Shown one piece after another: positions 1 to 10,705 of a stretch of DNA of 64,000 bases. The stretch spans positions 1 through 64,000 of the forward strand of contig NW_005179117.1 of assembly GCF_000350225.1 (NCBI RefSeq), in the 5' to 3' direction. A program made the translations under genes and the position numbers. Each line of letters starts with the position of its first letter. Position 1 is the stretch's first letter. Origin of the DNA: Chondrus crispus. Its lineage: Eukaryota > Rhodophyta > Florideophyceae > Gigartinales > Gigartinaceae. The notes beneath the pieces are model-generated. The model saw only the letters and a list, made by a program, of their open reading frames with translations. It was not told the DNA's origin and did no database searches.

Positions 1-1361
1 ACTATTTGGCCTTCTTGCAGAGGCATTCTACCAAAGAATTCAATAGATGGCAACTGATTGGGCAAGAAAATGAATCACGGCCTGTGATTGGGGTTTCTCG
101 TTATACAAGTGTAAGCACTATTTGGTGACGTTGCACTTTCTGGGCCGAGTGGGCCAACACAGTGGGGCCGGGTGCGCCAGGATAAGGAAGATACTCTCTG
201 GATTACAAGTGTCGGAGATGGTTGGTTGATTGCGGAGGAGGGGCGACCAGGGTGTCCAATGAGCTGGGCGAATGGGTGCCGCGTTGTGGAGTGGTGCCTC
301 TCAGATGCACTAACCGTGACGCGATGGCGATGAGGGAGCGGTGTGATTTAGGGGTCTGAATACAGTTCGGGCCTTGAAAACAGCCGTGTAATACGTTGAT
401 CGCTTCAGGAGGAACACTTGGCAGCGAGGATGTGACGAATCGCAAAAACCGGTGCAAACACGGAGGGATTCCCGGATGCGGTCACGGAGTGACCGGTGCG
501 AATGCCGGACCAGTAGATTCCTTATCATGCAGTGTAGAAGGGCTCTGCAAGGGGTGCATCAGCACGAGGGATTTAGCCCCCTACCAAACGGCGCTACGTG
601 TGCCACCCCGGGCTGGGCGGCATGGTACCACCAATAGGAGGTGTTGGAGGACTTTCCGCCACGCCCTGCACGTCTATGCATGGCACGTTGCAACCTTGAC
701 AGCTCTACGTTCACACACCTTCCCTGTGCTGTGTCCCTCTAGAGCGGTTCTATTTTTTTTTGTGTGTTGTGCCAATGTTTTGTACCCTTGCCATTCCCGG
801 TACGCATCAGCTCACGGTAGTAACCCCTCAGGAATCGCCTTTCTGCTCGGTCGTCATCTGTCCAAGGAGTCCGTGAGGGCCTGGAAGGAAGCACCCCCTC
901 CCAGCCAATAACCCGCGAACAAACCCCCCACTGCGCCGGACCCGTCCAAAGAGACACGCTGTTACGCCCGATTGTGCCGCACCAGCCCCTCTTTGTTGCC
1001 AGGTCGCCTTCCATTTTGGACCCATTCTCTTTCCGCCTCCGCATTTTTGCCCCCTTGTCGCACGTCCTCCAGCCCCCCCCATCCCTACGGTTATCGCCAG
1101 TATCCTTTGTCGCACTCCAATCTACTCACTCGTCCCCTTCGCAAATTTCCCTCCCCGCGCAGCCGCCCCTTACTTTCCCCAACTCCGCACCCAAACCACA
1201 GTACGGCACCGTTCCTTTTCCCTCCTCTATCGTAACTCTACCGAACCTCATTCCCAACATTCATCCACTCAACATCCGCCCTTGTCTTGTTCCCCCATCT
1301 ACTCCCACATTCGCGCGCCTTCCCTAATTCTAATTCACGCTCCTTTCCGCATGAGCTCAAT
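1..1361. other. Upstream gene-free region with pyrimidine-rich leader
   Basis: I see no convincing gene here. The open frames are short and the longest, about 396-911 on the plus strand, starts at TTG and resembles nothing I know. From about 1000 to 1360 the plus strand is strongly C/T-rich with few G runs, as expected of a promoter or 5' untranslated region ahead of the ATG at 1362. No clear TATA box. Confidence 0.5.
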
Positions 1362-4300
1362 ATGCGGCGCCCACCATTCTCTCTGGCGCTCTCCATGCGA
1401 CGCCTTCCTTCGGTCGCTCTTGCTCTCCTCATATTTTGCGTACCCCCGGTCAACACGCGCTATCTCTATCCGGTTGCACGTCAAAAACAACCCACCCTAC
1501 TTGTAAATATTCCACCCTCTGTACCATCATCCTCCACCGCTTTCCCTGACAACGCCTTCACTGATCGGCAGCCGACCCTGACGGCCGACGACCCAAATCA
1601 GTCGCGACCGGTACGACGCCGAGATGACAATCCGGCAGATCCATCCGATGATGCTAGTGCTGATCTCGCAACAACTTCAATCGAGCCTCCGATCAACGAC
1701 GATGATGGGCCCGCATCCGGACGACCCCGGACGACCCCTACGAACCCCGATGATGCCGATGATTCCACTAATCCCGCGGTTTCGCGCGTCCCACGCCCCG
1801 GGCGGTCCTCAGAAAGTTCCGAATCGGGAGCAACCGATATCGAGGCTCCTGCGACGGAAACGGAAAACTCGCGACCTACGACATCTCCACGCATCAAGCA
1901 GTCCGAATCGCGACCTAGCGCTCCACCTGCTACCTCGGAAAGCGTGAATTTGGCTCCATCGTTGGAGCCCGTTGACTCCGACGATGAAATACCCCCGGGT
2001 GGATCCCCTACCGTCAACACTGCCCGCACCGCGCCTCCTACCCCGGAACCTGATGAATCTTCGGGGAGACCTCCAATTCCTTCTAAACGACAACGAAAAC
2101 CGGGGGGCCCTACCAATTCCGGCGGCGAAATTGAGAGCTCTGCTGCAGGTACAGAGGCCATCAAGGCTTCCACTACTCCGGAATTGGTTGAATCACCTAA
2201 GAGAGCCCCGAAAGAGCCGACTTCGGTGGAACCCTCACAGCCATTCAAGGGGAGCGATGATCCTGATACGCGAAAACCGGAAGCGTCTCCGTCTAGCGAT
2301 CTGGCTCCGTCGGCTCTTCCCGAACAAGACTCAACGACTCCGGAACCATTTGCTTCGCCTGGGAAGGCAATAGGAGGCGTGACACCAAACACATCTTCCG
2401 CGACAGAGTCGACCAGTGCTTCGCTCTCGGGAAGACCAAGTCTATCTCCGCAGGGTCCTAGTGGATCCCCGCAATTGGACAGGCTACCTCCTGCCGAAGA
2501 TGGGACCGGTCCCGCCGCTACCCCTGACGCAGTCCAGTCACCACAGCAGCTTGAGAACGATCCTCCTGGAGGGAAAGAAGTAGAGAGTCCCGAGAGTGAA
2601 AAGACATCCGCCACGCCTGAAGTCGCGGAGTCTCCGAAGCGGGCTGCCAATGTTTCTGACGGGTCCCTGCTCTCTGAGACACCATCACCCGCGGGGCTCC
2701 GACCGACGCCGGGTATATCTATTTCACCCGCTCCAGTATCTGCCATAAGCGAGAAACCCTCAGTTTCTCAAAGAGAAGTGCCAGTTGTGGAAACACCAAT
2801 AGCTGAATCTGTGACGCCATTCGCAAGCAGCATACCATCCTCATTGCCTCAGATCAGAGAGACGCCAATCGTGCGTCCGACTCCTGCCGAGGGGGAAACT
2901 GGAGTTGAGACTCCGAGCGAAGTGGACCGAGACGAGGCGGAACCTCCCGTGACACCGGCTACGCTAAGTGATGGAACAGGCTCAGACGGCTCTGAGAGTG
3001 CGGCTCCTGCGGCGAGCAGCGCGGCATCGACGCTGCCAGAAGCAGTGGAGACGCCGATCGTCGATGCGACTCCTGTTCGAAAGGAAACTGAGGTTGAGAC
3101 TCCGAGTGAGGTCGGTGGAGACGACAGGGGACCTGCTTCGACTCCGGCTACGCCGGGGGATGGAACGGGGACAGGGGGCTCTGAGAGTGCGGGTCCTGTA
3201 TCGAGCAGTGTGCCATCGACGGTGCCAGAAGCTGTAGAGACGCCGATTGTTGATGGGACTCCTGCTGGAGAAGAAACTGAAGTTGAGACTCCGAGTGACA
3301 TCGATGGAGGCGACAGGGAACCAGGTACGACTCCGGCCACGCCCAGCGATGCAGGAGAGGCGGGTGGCTCTGAGAGTACGGCTCCTGTCGTGAGCAGTGT
3401 GCCATCGACGGTGCCAGAAGCTGTAGAGACGCCGATTGTTGATGGGACTTCTGCTGGAGAAGAAACTGAAGTTGAGACTCCGAGTGAGGGCGGTGGGGAC
3501 GACAAGGAACCAGGTACGACTCCGGCCACGCCCAGCGATGCAGGAGAGGCGGGTGGCTCTGAGAGTACGGCTCCTGTCGTGAGCAGTGTGCCATCGACGG
3601 TGCCAGAAGCTGTAGAGACGCCGATTGTTGATGGGACTTCTGCTGGAGAAGAAACTGAAGTTGAGACTCCGAGTGAGGGCGGTGGGGACGACAAGGAACC
3701 AGGTACGACTCCGACCACGCCCAGCGATGCAGGAGAGGCGGGTGGCTCTGAGAGTACGGCTCCTGTCGTGAGCAGTGTGCCATCGACATTACCAGAAGCT
3801 GTAGAGACGCCGATTGTTGATGGGACTTCTGCTGGAGAAGAAACTGAAGTTGAGACTCCGAGTGAGGGCGGTGGGGACGACAAGGAACCAGGTACGACTC
3901 CGGCCACGCCCAGCGATGCAGGAGAGGCGGGTGGCTCTGAGAGTACGGCTCCTGTCGTGAGCAGTGCTCCGTCGACATTACCAGAAGCTGTAGAAACGCC
4001 AATTGTTGATGGGACTCCTGCTGGAGAAGAAACTGAAGTTGAGACTCCGAGTGAGGGCGGTGGGGACGACAAGGAACCAGGTACGACTCCGACCACGCCC
4101 AGCGATGCAGGAGAGGCGGGTGGCTCTGAGAGTACGGCTCCTGTCGTGAGCAGTGCTCCGTCGACATTACCAGAAGCTGTAGAGACGCCAATTGTTGATG
4201 GGACTCCTGCTGGAGAAGAAACTGAAGTTGAGACTCCGAGTGAGGGCGGTGGGGACGACAAGGAACCAGGTACGACTCCGGCCACGCCCAGCGATGCAGG

Positions 4301-7300
4301 AGAGGCGGGTGGCTCTGAGAGTACGGCTCCTGTCGTGAGCAGTGCTCCGTCGACATTACCAGAAGCTGTAGAGACGCCGATTGTTGATGGGACTTCTGCT
4401 GGAGAAGAAACTGAAGTTGAGACTCCGAGTGAGGGCGGTGGGGACGACAAGGAACCAGGTACGACTCCGGCCACGCCCAGCGATGCAGGAGAGGCGGGTG
4501 GCTCTGAGAGTACGGCTCCTGTCGTGAGCAGTGTGCCATCGACGTTGCCAGAAGCTGTAGAGACGCCGATTGTTGATGGGACTCCTGCTGGAGAAGAAAC
4601 TGAAGTTGAGACTCCGAGTGAGGGCGGTGGGGACGACAAGGAACCAGGTACGACTCCGGCCACGCCCAGCGATGCAGGAGAGGCGGGTGGCTCTGAGAGT
4701 ACGGCTCCTGTCGTGAGCAGTGCTCCGTCGACATTACCAGAAGCTGTAGAGACGCCGATTGTTGATGGGACTTCTGCTGGAGAAGAAACTGAAGTTGAGA
4801 CTCCGAGTGAGGGCGGTGGGGACGACAAGGAACCAGGTACGACTCCGGCCACGCCCAGCGATGCAGGAGAGGCGGGTGGCTCTGAGAGTACGGCTCCTGT
4901 CGTGAGCAGTGCTCCGTCGACATTACCAGAAGCTGTAGAGACGCCGATTGTTGATGGGACTCCTGCTGGAGAAGAAACTGAAGTTGAGACTCCGAGTGAG
5001 GGCGGTGGGGACGACAAGGAACCAGGTACGGCTCTGGCCACGCCCAGCGATGCAGGAGAGGCGGGTGGCTCTGAGAGTACGGCTCCTGTCGTGAGCAGTG
5101 CTCCGTCGACATTACCAGAAGCTGTAGAAACGCCAATTGTTGATGGGACTCCTGCTGGAGAAGAAACTGAAGTTGAGACTCCGAGTGAGGGCGGTGGGGA
5201 CGACAAGGAACCAGGTACGACTCCGACCACACCCAGCGATGCAGGAGAGGCGGGTGGCTCTGAGAGTACGGCTCCTGTCGTGAGCAGTGTGCCATCGGCT
5301 TTTCCGGGATTTATGGAAACTCCGACGGCAAGTGAAACTCCTGTGGCGGAAGATGTTGCCACGGAGATCCCAAACGATACGACTACTGTTCCGCCCAGTG
5401 CGGGTGAAACGCCATTAGATACTGAGCCATCTTCTGGAGAAGATACCACTGGTCTTCCTCAAGCTTCTGAAGATGTAGATAAGATAGAGTTTATGAGCCC
5501 TACACCACCGGGAGCTATTGACTCATCCGAAGACGAGGTGCCAACAACCGATTCATCTGCGGAGACCGGGTCATCAGTTCCTGAGCCTACTGGTGCGTTT
5601 GAGAACTCACAGTCGGCAGTGGAGGGCTCTGTGGAGGGCAGCTCCGGCACTGTTACGGAGTCAACGATCCCGACATCTTCTACAGAGTCAAATTCATCTG
5701 AAAGTAGTTCAGTACCTGAACCGTCTCTCACCCCTCAGCCTAGTTTTGGAGAAGAAGGGCGGGAAGGAGGATCTGAGGAAACTGACGATCCTGAGCCTCA
5801 ATCTGGATCGGACGAACCTGTCCTTGGCAACAGTCCATCAGATCCAAGCACTGATGTTGAGACGGGAGAACCTTTGGAGGGGTTCCCGCCTGCAGAAACT
5901 CCTCTGATTCAGCCTACACCCACAATGCCCTCTGACGAAGAGTTTTCACAGAGTCCTGCGGAGAGTGATATGATGAGTGCACCTGTTGAGAGCGCATCAA
6001 TGGAGATTGATTCCACAAGTGGAGGAACTGATGACATTGTATCCGTCGCATCTACGGAGACAGAATCTGCCGAGGTCTCGTTTGGACCTACTTCCTCGGA
6101 CGAAATCGAGAACCAAGACGCAGATGAAGAATCTCAACCCAGTGTGGAAGGCGATACTGATGGAGATGTTGTGGTCCCTTCTTCTTTAGAGCCAAGCCTG
6201 TTGCCTGAGGCTCCAACTCTAGTTGACGCTACTCCTACCATCGATGGAAGTGAAACTACAGATGATCCGAGTCTGACTGTTCTGATAAACTCAGATGAAG
6301 GGTCTGAAGCTACAGTGGCAGAGACAGATGAATTGGCTGTGGAATCATCTTTGTCTGCGAACAACGTGGAAGTGTCCCCGTCGTTTGCTCCATCGGAAGT
6401 GACTCTCGAACCAGGATCACCAGGGGAAGTGCCTGAGGACAGCCCTGCAACATCAGGGGATGGACTTATCCCTAGTCCGGGCATTGGAGAAGCAACCCCA
6501 TTGACGGAAACAGCCGAAGAAGATTTGACTACGCCGTCAGAAGGTCTGGATTCCTCATCACCACCTATTGATGTTACTCCTGCAACTTCCGCAACAACTA
6601 TTTCCCCGGAGATCTCTGAAGTCCCAAGTCAGACGTTGATGCCGGATCAGGAACCTTCTGCTGGGCTGGAAGAAACCCCAAGTGATCCACCTGGCATTGA
6701 GAGCATTCCTAGTCCTAGTCCAGAGGCTTCTGCTGAAGAATCAATTCCCGTTGCATCATCGGAAGTTACACAAGATGGTGTTCGACCATCTTCTGACGCG
6801 CAGCCAGATGACACACCGTCAGTATCTGAGGTAGAGGATGTCGGGGTAACTTCGGACCCGGGCATCGCGATTTCAACAAGTACAGCACCACCAGATATTA
6901 ACCCTTCATCCGAAACCCCTGACCCTGTGGAGCCGACTCAACTACCATTACCAGTACAATCTCCTAGTGGCGAAGCAAATGCCGCTGAATCTTCTGGCGA
7001 GGGCGACGATAGACCCGAGGCTTCAGGCGGAAATTCTTCAGTTCCATCCGAAGTGTTCACCGCCGAGCCCTCTCAAGGTCCTGAATTTGGTTCGGGGGGC
7101 GGTACTACCGCTTCTCCAACGACATCCGCTGTCCAAACTCCCGATGATGTTTCCATTCTAGAGGCAGAAGGCGGTCCTGAGGATTTGATGGATGAACCTG
7201 ATTCTGGCCTAGAGGATTCCAGCGGCAATTCTCTGCCTGGGGGCATAGCAGGTATGAGTGGAATCGCGATTGCATCGTTTATTGTTATGCTCACTGTAGG

Positions 7301-8801
7301 AGCTGTAGTCTATAAGACATGCGCAGTTGTGCCAGGTGTTGGTGCGTTTGGAATAACCTCTCTTTTCGGCTCATCTGACGACGACAACGAGAAGAGTGGG
7401 TATACGAGTGAGAGGGAAGAACGTGACCTAGACGATGATTCGCCGTGGGACCAAGTATGGAAGAGTGCATCAGAGTTACCCGAGATGGTAGTTGCGGCTG
7501 GTGAAGCCGTTGCGGCGAAGGTAGGGGGACAGTTTGCCGGACTGTTCAAGCCTGGAGCTGCTCGAGTGAGACCACCGCAAGTTATAACCCGACTCGCCGT
7601 GCCGGGAATGTGCATGGCCTTGAGCCAGTTGCCAGGTTCAGATATGATGGCTTCTGCATCGGCAAACTCATCAGAGCTACGTTCTTTTAAGTCGTCACGT
7701 TTTCCATCATCTCATGAGGCGACCTCTGGCACAAAAAGTGGCAGCCCTTCCGAAAATGGAGTGGGAAGCTTGAAAACAGGATGTCTTGATGGGCCGAAGG
7801 TTGACCTACTTTTTGTTTTTGACGCTTCGGGATCACTCTCGTGGAGGGAATACCGACAAATGAAGGAAGTCCTGACTAAACCAGGTGGCCTGCTTGATGA
7901 TCTGATGAGTAAGACGCACAGTGGTTCCCGTGTTGGGTTTGTTGAATACGCTTACGATTCTGTCGTCGTCTCTGAACTTGACCGGGACGAGGAGGCAGTT
8001 CGCAGGCGGATCCTGAGCTCGTTTCAAGGGGACGCCAATAATTGGGACCGAGACGGGATGTACATTTACGAGGTCGGAGAAGAAGTTGGTGGAAACGCTC
8101 TTCGGAAGGTCGATAGTCTTGTCGGACGTAGCTCAGACAATATTATGGAGGCTGACCAGGGTATGGATGTCCTTGAGAGCGAAGGTGATATTGAAGAACC
8201 ACCAACTGTTCAAGCGAAGGAAGTGCCTCCTGCCATGAATGGGATGTCAAGAGAGGTGCATTTAGCATTGAAGTGGTCACGATTTGAGATGCTTCCGCCC
8301 GTAGTGAACAAGCACATTCAGGCGCAAGTGCAAAAAGCTGGCCGGCTCCGCCGCGTGGTTGTTATCAACGCAGGAGAATTCACGAAGGGAGGCCAGAGCC
8401 CTGGAGGGGTTGAAGCAGCTGTTCATGAAAAGCAGAAAATGGAGAAAGCTGGTATCCGCATTCTGACAGTTGGGGTTGGGGAATCATGCGAAGTTAATCT
8501 TCCGAGAGTCGCAACAGGGAAATCGCACCTGTATGCGACTTCCGTGTCTGGAGTGATACCATTGCTCCCCAAGCTCGCAGACATGATTTTAAAGGCGGAT
8601 CCAAGGCAGGACGGACTTTTGGCTTTGAACCCTCCGGCAATTTTGAAGAGGAGGAGGAGGAAACGTGAAAAATCGTTGAGGGAAAAACGGCAACATGCGG
8701 TCTATCGAGCCATGCAGGCAGGAGCAATCGATCCCGCCAAAAGCATATCGAAGGGGCTACCGCGAAGAGCCAGTGAAATGCCACCGTGGTTTACTCAGTA
8801 G
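1362..8801 (+). CDS. Giant mucin-like single-pass membrane protein with 63-residue repeats and C-terminal vWA-like domain
   Basis: The frame opens upstream at 1287, but I choose the ATG at 1362 because a signal-peptide-like stretch follows it (MRRLPSVALALLIFCVPPV); a second in-frame ATG lies at 1395. The product is about 2479 residues. Residues about 40-1955 are rich in Ser, Thr, Pro, Glu and Asp, with thirteen in-register 63-residue repeats at about 488-1306. A single hydrophobic segment lies near 1960-1985. Residues about 2146-2420 look like a von Willebrand A domain: a beta strand followed by DASGS, matching the first metal-site motif DxSxS, and later strands VVVINAG and RILTVGVG. The usual Asp of the later TDG motif is replaced by NAG, so the metal site may be incomplete. 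The tail is basic (RRRRKREK). Predicted topology puts the acidic region outside and the vWA part in the cytosol. Role unknown; a surface or wall-associated glycoprotein is plausible. Confidence 0.8.
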   Translation: MRRPPFSLALSMRRLPSVALALLIFCVPPVNTRYLYPVARQKQPTLLVNIPPSVPSSSTAFPDNAFTDRQPTLTADDPNQSRPVRRRDDNPADPSDDASADLATTSIEPPINDDDGPASGRPRTTPTNPDDADDSTNPAVSRVPRPGRSSESSESGATDIEAPATETENSRPTTSPRIKQSESRPSAPPATSESVNLAPSLEPVDSDDEIPPGGSPTVNTARTAPPTPEPDESSGRPPIPSKRQRKPGGPTNSGGEIESSAAGTEAIKASTTPELVESPKRAPKEPTSVEPSQPFKGSDDPDTRKPEASPSSDLAPSALPEQDSTTPEPFASPGKAIGGVTPNTSSATESTSASLSGRPSLSPQGPSGSPQLDRLPPAEDGTGPAATPDAVQSPQQLENDPPGGKEVESPESEKTSATPEVAESPKRAANVSDGSLLSETPSPAGLRPTPGISISPAPVSAISEKPSVSQREVPVVETPIAESVTPFASSIPSSLPQIRETPIVRPTPAEGETGVETPSEVDRDEAEPPVTPATLSDGTGSDGSESAAPAASSAASTLPEAVETPIVDATPVRKETEVETPSEVGGDDRGPASTPATPGDGTGTGGSESAGPVSSSVPSTVPEAVETPIVDGTPAGEETEVETPSDIDGGDREPGTTPATPSDAGEAGGSESTAPVVSSVPSTVPEAVETPIVDGTSAGEETEVETPSEGGGDDKEPGTTPATPSDAGEAGGSESTAPVVSSVPSTVPEAVETPIVDGTSAGEETEVETPSEGGGDDKEPGTTPTTPSDAGEAGGSESTAPVVSSVPSTLPEAVETPIVDGTSAGEETEVETPSEGGGDDKEPGTTPATPSDAGEAGGSESTAPVVSSAPSTLPEAVETPIVDGTPAGEETEVETPSEGGGDDKEPGTTPTTPSDAGEAGGSESTAPVVSSAPSTLPEAVETPIVDGTPAGEETEVETPSEGGGDDKEPGTTPATPSDAGEAGGSESTAPVVSSAPSTLPEAVETPIVDGTSAGEETEVETPSEGGGDDKEPGTTPATPSDAGEAGGSESTAPVVSSVPSTLPEAVETPIVDGTPAGEETEVETPSEGGGDDKEPGTTPATPSDAGEAGGSESTAPVVSSAPSTLPEAVETPIVDGTSAGEETEVETPSEGGGDDKEPGTTPATPSDAGEAGGSESTAPVVSSAPSTLPEAVETPIVDGTPAGEETEVETPSEGGGDDKEPGTALATPSDAGEAGGSESTAPVVSSAPSTLPEAVETPIVDGTPAGEETEVETPSEGGGDDKEPGTTPTTPSDAGEAGGSESTAPVVSSVPSAFPGFMETPTASETPVAEDVATEIPNDTTTVPPSAGETPLDTEPSSGEDTTGLPQASEDVDKIEFMSPTPPGAIDSSEDEVPTTDSSAETGSSVPEPTGAFENSQSAVEGSVEGSSGTVTESTIPTSSTESNSSESSSVPEPSLTPQPSFGEEGREGGSEETDDPEPQSGSDEPVLGNSPSDPSTDVETGEPLEGFPPAETPLIQPTPTMPSDEEFSQSPAESDMMSAPVESASMEIDSTSGGTDDIVSVASTETESAEVSFGPTSSDEIENQDADEESQPSVEGDTDGDVVVPSSLEPSLLPEAPTLVDATPTIDGSETTDDPSLTVLINSDEGSEATVAETDELAVESSLSANNVEVSPSFAPSEVTLEPGSPGEVPEDSPATSGDGLIPSPGIGEATPLTETAEEDLTTPSEGLDSSSPPIDVTPATSATTISPEISEVPSQTLMPDQEPSAGLEETPSDPPGIESIPSPSPEASAEESIPVASSEVTQDGVRPSSDAQPDDTPSVSEVEDVGVTSDPGIAISTSTAPPDINPSSETPDPVEPTQLPLPVQSPSGEANAAESSGEGDDRPEASGGNSSVPSEVFTAEPSQGPEFGSGGGTTASPTTSAVQTPDDVSILEAEGGPEDLMDEPDSGLEDSSGNSLPGGIAGMSGIAIASFIVMLTVGAVVYKTCAVVPGVGAFGITSLFGSSDDDNEKSGYTSEREERDLDDDSPWDQVWKSASELPEMVVAAGEAVAAKVGGQFAGLFKPGAARVRPPQVITRLAVPGMCMALSQLPGSDMMASASANSSELRSFKSSRFPSSHEATSGTKSGSPSENGVGSLKTGCLDGPKVDLLFVFDASGSLSWREYRQMKEVLTKPGGLLDDLMSKTHSGSRVGFVEYAYDSVVVSELDRDEEAVRRRILSSFQGDANNWDRDGMYIYEVGEEVGGNALRKVDSLVGRSSDNIMEADQGMDVLESEGDIEEPPTVQAKEVPPAMNGMSREVHLALKWSRFEMLPPVVNKHIQAQVQKAGRLRRVVVINAGEFTKGGQSPGGVEAAVHEKQKMEKAGIRILTVGVGESCEVNLPRVATGKSHLYATSVSGVIPLLPKLADMILKADPRQDGLLALNPPAILKRRRRKREKSLREKRQHAVYRAMQAGAIDPAKSISKGLPRRASEMPPWFTQ
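2824..5280 (+). repeat. Tandem array of 13 units of 189 bp, in frame
   Basis: The anchor GAGCAGTG recurs at exact 189-bp steps from 2824 (degenerate) through 3013, 3202 and 3391 to 5281. The first three units are diverged; the ten from about 3391 are nearly identical. Variable positions reshuffle among units (TSAGEE or TPAGEE, SVPSTVP or SAPSTLP, ATPS or TTPS), as expected from unequal crossing-over or gene conversion. The unit length is a multiple of three, so reading frames also stay open on the other strand. Confidence 0.97.
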
Positions 8802-9547
8802 TCTGTGCGGTAGTACCCTGTGGGGAGCTTTCCGTCTAGGGGTGACACCGGACATTAGAACGAAAGAGTGTACAGATAGTGAAATAGATTTAATAGGGTA
8901 GCATTAGTAGCGTTTATAACACACGGGCTAGTAGCCCTCAATCAACTAACTCCGTATAAATGAAAGAATACAATTGTCAAACTTGTGATCCTTTGAATTG
9001 GACGGCTCAGTCATACGGGCAGTTTCCCTTCTCTGGGTAGTGAGTTGAGCGGCAAGTTCGAGCACATCAAGCACGACACACGTGACGGGACAACGTTTGT
9101 AGAATGCCGTTCGTACCGATCCTTAAAACCTCGTAAATTTTTAAATACAGCCTCTGCATATTTCCTTTCTCCGCATAAGCTTTGAACAAGCGCATTGGCC
9201 TACTATGAATCAATAACACGACCTTGGCGTTTGAAGCAATGCACACAGGTACGATAGTTCCCAGCGTCAAGAATTTAGAGCACCTCTCAAGAAGACAGCA
9301 TTTTTGCACGCATCCACATCTTCACAGCCAAACAAGAGTTTTCCGCCTTTAGATCGGGAGATTCTCAAATGCAGGGTGAAACGTAACCTACATGAATTTA
9401 CGCTGATGGGGCATCAGTGCAGATGTGGTACTAGTGCACTCTGCAACATCTTCTTGAATGTATTTTTTGTTTCGCTAAACAAAGTGGTCACAATCGATCT
9501 TCTGGGCTTGGTAATCCTATGCGGCGATCGAATTCCGCAACGTAACC
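8802..9547. other. Gene-free stretch between convergent genes
   Basis: This lies between the stop of the giant membrane protein and the stop of the minus-strand SDR gene. It is A/T-richer than the coding DNA and should hold the two 3' ends. I see no gene, repeat or RNA. Confidence 0.5.
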
Positions 9548-10705
9548 TTATGGGCGGGCAGGCTGTCTCCTACGAAAGCACCCTTTCAGAGAAAACACCA
9601 CTAAGGCTGCTACGTAGATGCAAGATTTCAATGCGCCCGGAATAAACCCTCGACTGATATTTCCAGAATTCATTTCTGACACCATAGTTTGCTCTGCACC
9701 TGACAGAATTGTGTACTTGGGAGCAAATCCCAGTCGTCGAAGTTTCTCGTTGCAGTATTCTCTGTTTTCCATAGATCGCTTCACTGTTGTTGGGTGATAT
9801 ATAAATACCCTCCTCTTTCCTAAATTCAAAATTGGCGAGATAGCTTTCATCAACACAACGCCAATGCTCTCTCTCAAAAATATAAATGGTCGTGGGCATT
9901 TCAACGCATCTGCGAGAGTGTCCAGAATTTCTCGATATGTTACAGATTCGTTTGGGCAAATATAAAACGTCTCACCGACGGCTTCGGCGTGACTTGCACA
10001 AATTATTAAACCTTCAACGACATCTGCAATATGGGTGAACATAGCACGCCCTGTCATTGGAGACGGTGCAAAAAACGCAATTCCGGATGCCACCATCTTC
10101 ATCTTCTCAAAAAAGAAAAATCTTTCCCCAGGTCCAAACACGCCCGTTGGTCTTGCGATGACAGTGTCTAGGCGATCTGCGTATTGCCTGACGACATCTT
10201 CTGCAAGCACTTTACTCCGCCCGTAATCTGAATCTGGTCTTCTCACTGCGGTCTCGTCCGCTTTTCCAAGTCCATTAGTACAACCAACAGCCTCTGTCGA
10301 AGACGCATATACGAAGCGGACCTTATGGCCCGTTCTGGAGGCTTCGCGAGCGCACGCCTCAAGCAAATTCCTGGTTCCTTCTACGTTTACCTGGATGAGT
10401 CGGGACACATCACGCGCGAAGAAATCCATGTCAGCTGCGAGATGAATGACAACATCTGCCCCCTTGACACATGGCTGTATCGTAGAAATGTCATTCAAAG
10501 ATCCAATAAGGACACTAGGTTCCTCTTCGGTATAGTCAAGCAGTCGTTGTAGCAGCACAACGTGTGATGACGGTCGCGCAAGGGCGACTGGGATCACATC
10601 TGGGTATCTGCTCCGCAGTTCCGAGAGCAGCGCGCTTCCAATGAAACCAGTCCCTCCAGTTACAACAATTCGTTTCCCCTTGAAAAGTGGTTCCGGTGAG
10701 GTCAT
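9548..10705 (-). CDS. Extended short-chain dehydrogenase/reductase (NAD-dependent epimerase or 3-beta-HSD-like)
   Basis: A 385-residue product from an ATG at 10703-10705. The N-terminal Rossmann fold has the dinucleotide motif TGGTGFIG at residues 16-23 and the catalytic pair Y161-x3-K165 (YGRSK). Further family marks are HLAA near 88-91, NVEGT near 107 and ARPTGVFGPG. The pattern is that of the extended SDR class (3-beta-hydroxysteroid dehydrogenase/isomerase, NSDHL and dihydroflavonol reductase relatives), which oxidise or reduce a hydroxyl or keto group using NAD(P). A C-terminal hydrophobic stretch at about 360-375 followed by basic residues (RRRQ) suggests tail anchoring in a membrane, as in sterol-pathway members. 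Substrate cannot be read from the sequence. The next minus-strand gene ends about 0.7 kb upstream. Confidence 0.88.
   Translation of the reverse strand: MTSPEPLFKGKRIVVTGGTGFIGSALLSELRSRYPDVIPVALARPSSHVVLLQRLLDYTEEEPSVLIGSLNDISTIQPCVKGADVVIHLAADMDFFARDVSRLIQVNVEGTRNLLEACAREASRTGHKVRFVYASSTEAVGCTNGLGKADETAVRRPDSDYGRSKVLAEDVVRQYADRLDTVIARPTGVFGPGERFFFFEKMKMVASGIAFFAPSPMTGRAMFTHIADVVEGLIICASHAEAVGETFYICPNESVTYREILDTLADALKCPRPFIFLRESIGVVLMKAISPILNLGKRRVFIYHPTTVKRSMENREYCNEKLRRLGFAPKYTILSGAEQTMVSEMNSGNISRGFIPGALKSCIYVAALVVFSLKGCFRRRQPARP

Noticed and set aside
396-911. A 171-codon plus-strand frame near the left edge
   Set aside because: It starts at TTG, overlaps other frames and has no recognisable motif.
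2849-5449. Very long minus-strand frames (866 and 715 codons) opposite the repeat array
   Set aside because: The 189-bp unit is a multiple of three and lacks stops in these frames, so they are kept open by the repeat itself. Codon use and the clear sense protein favour the plus strand.
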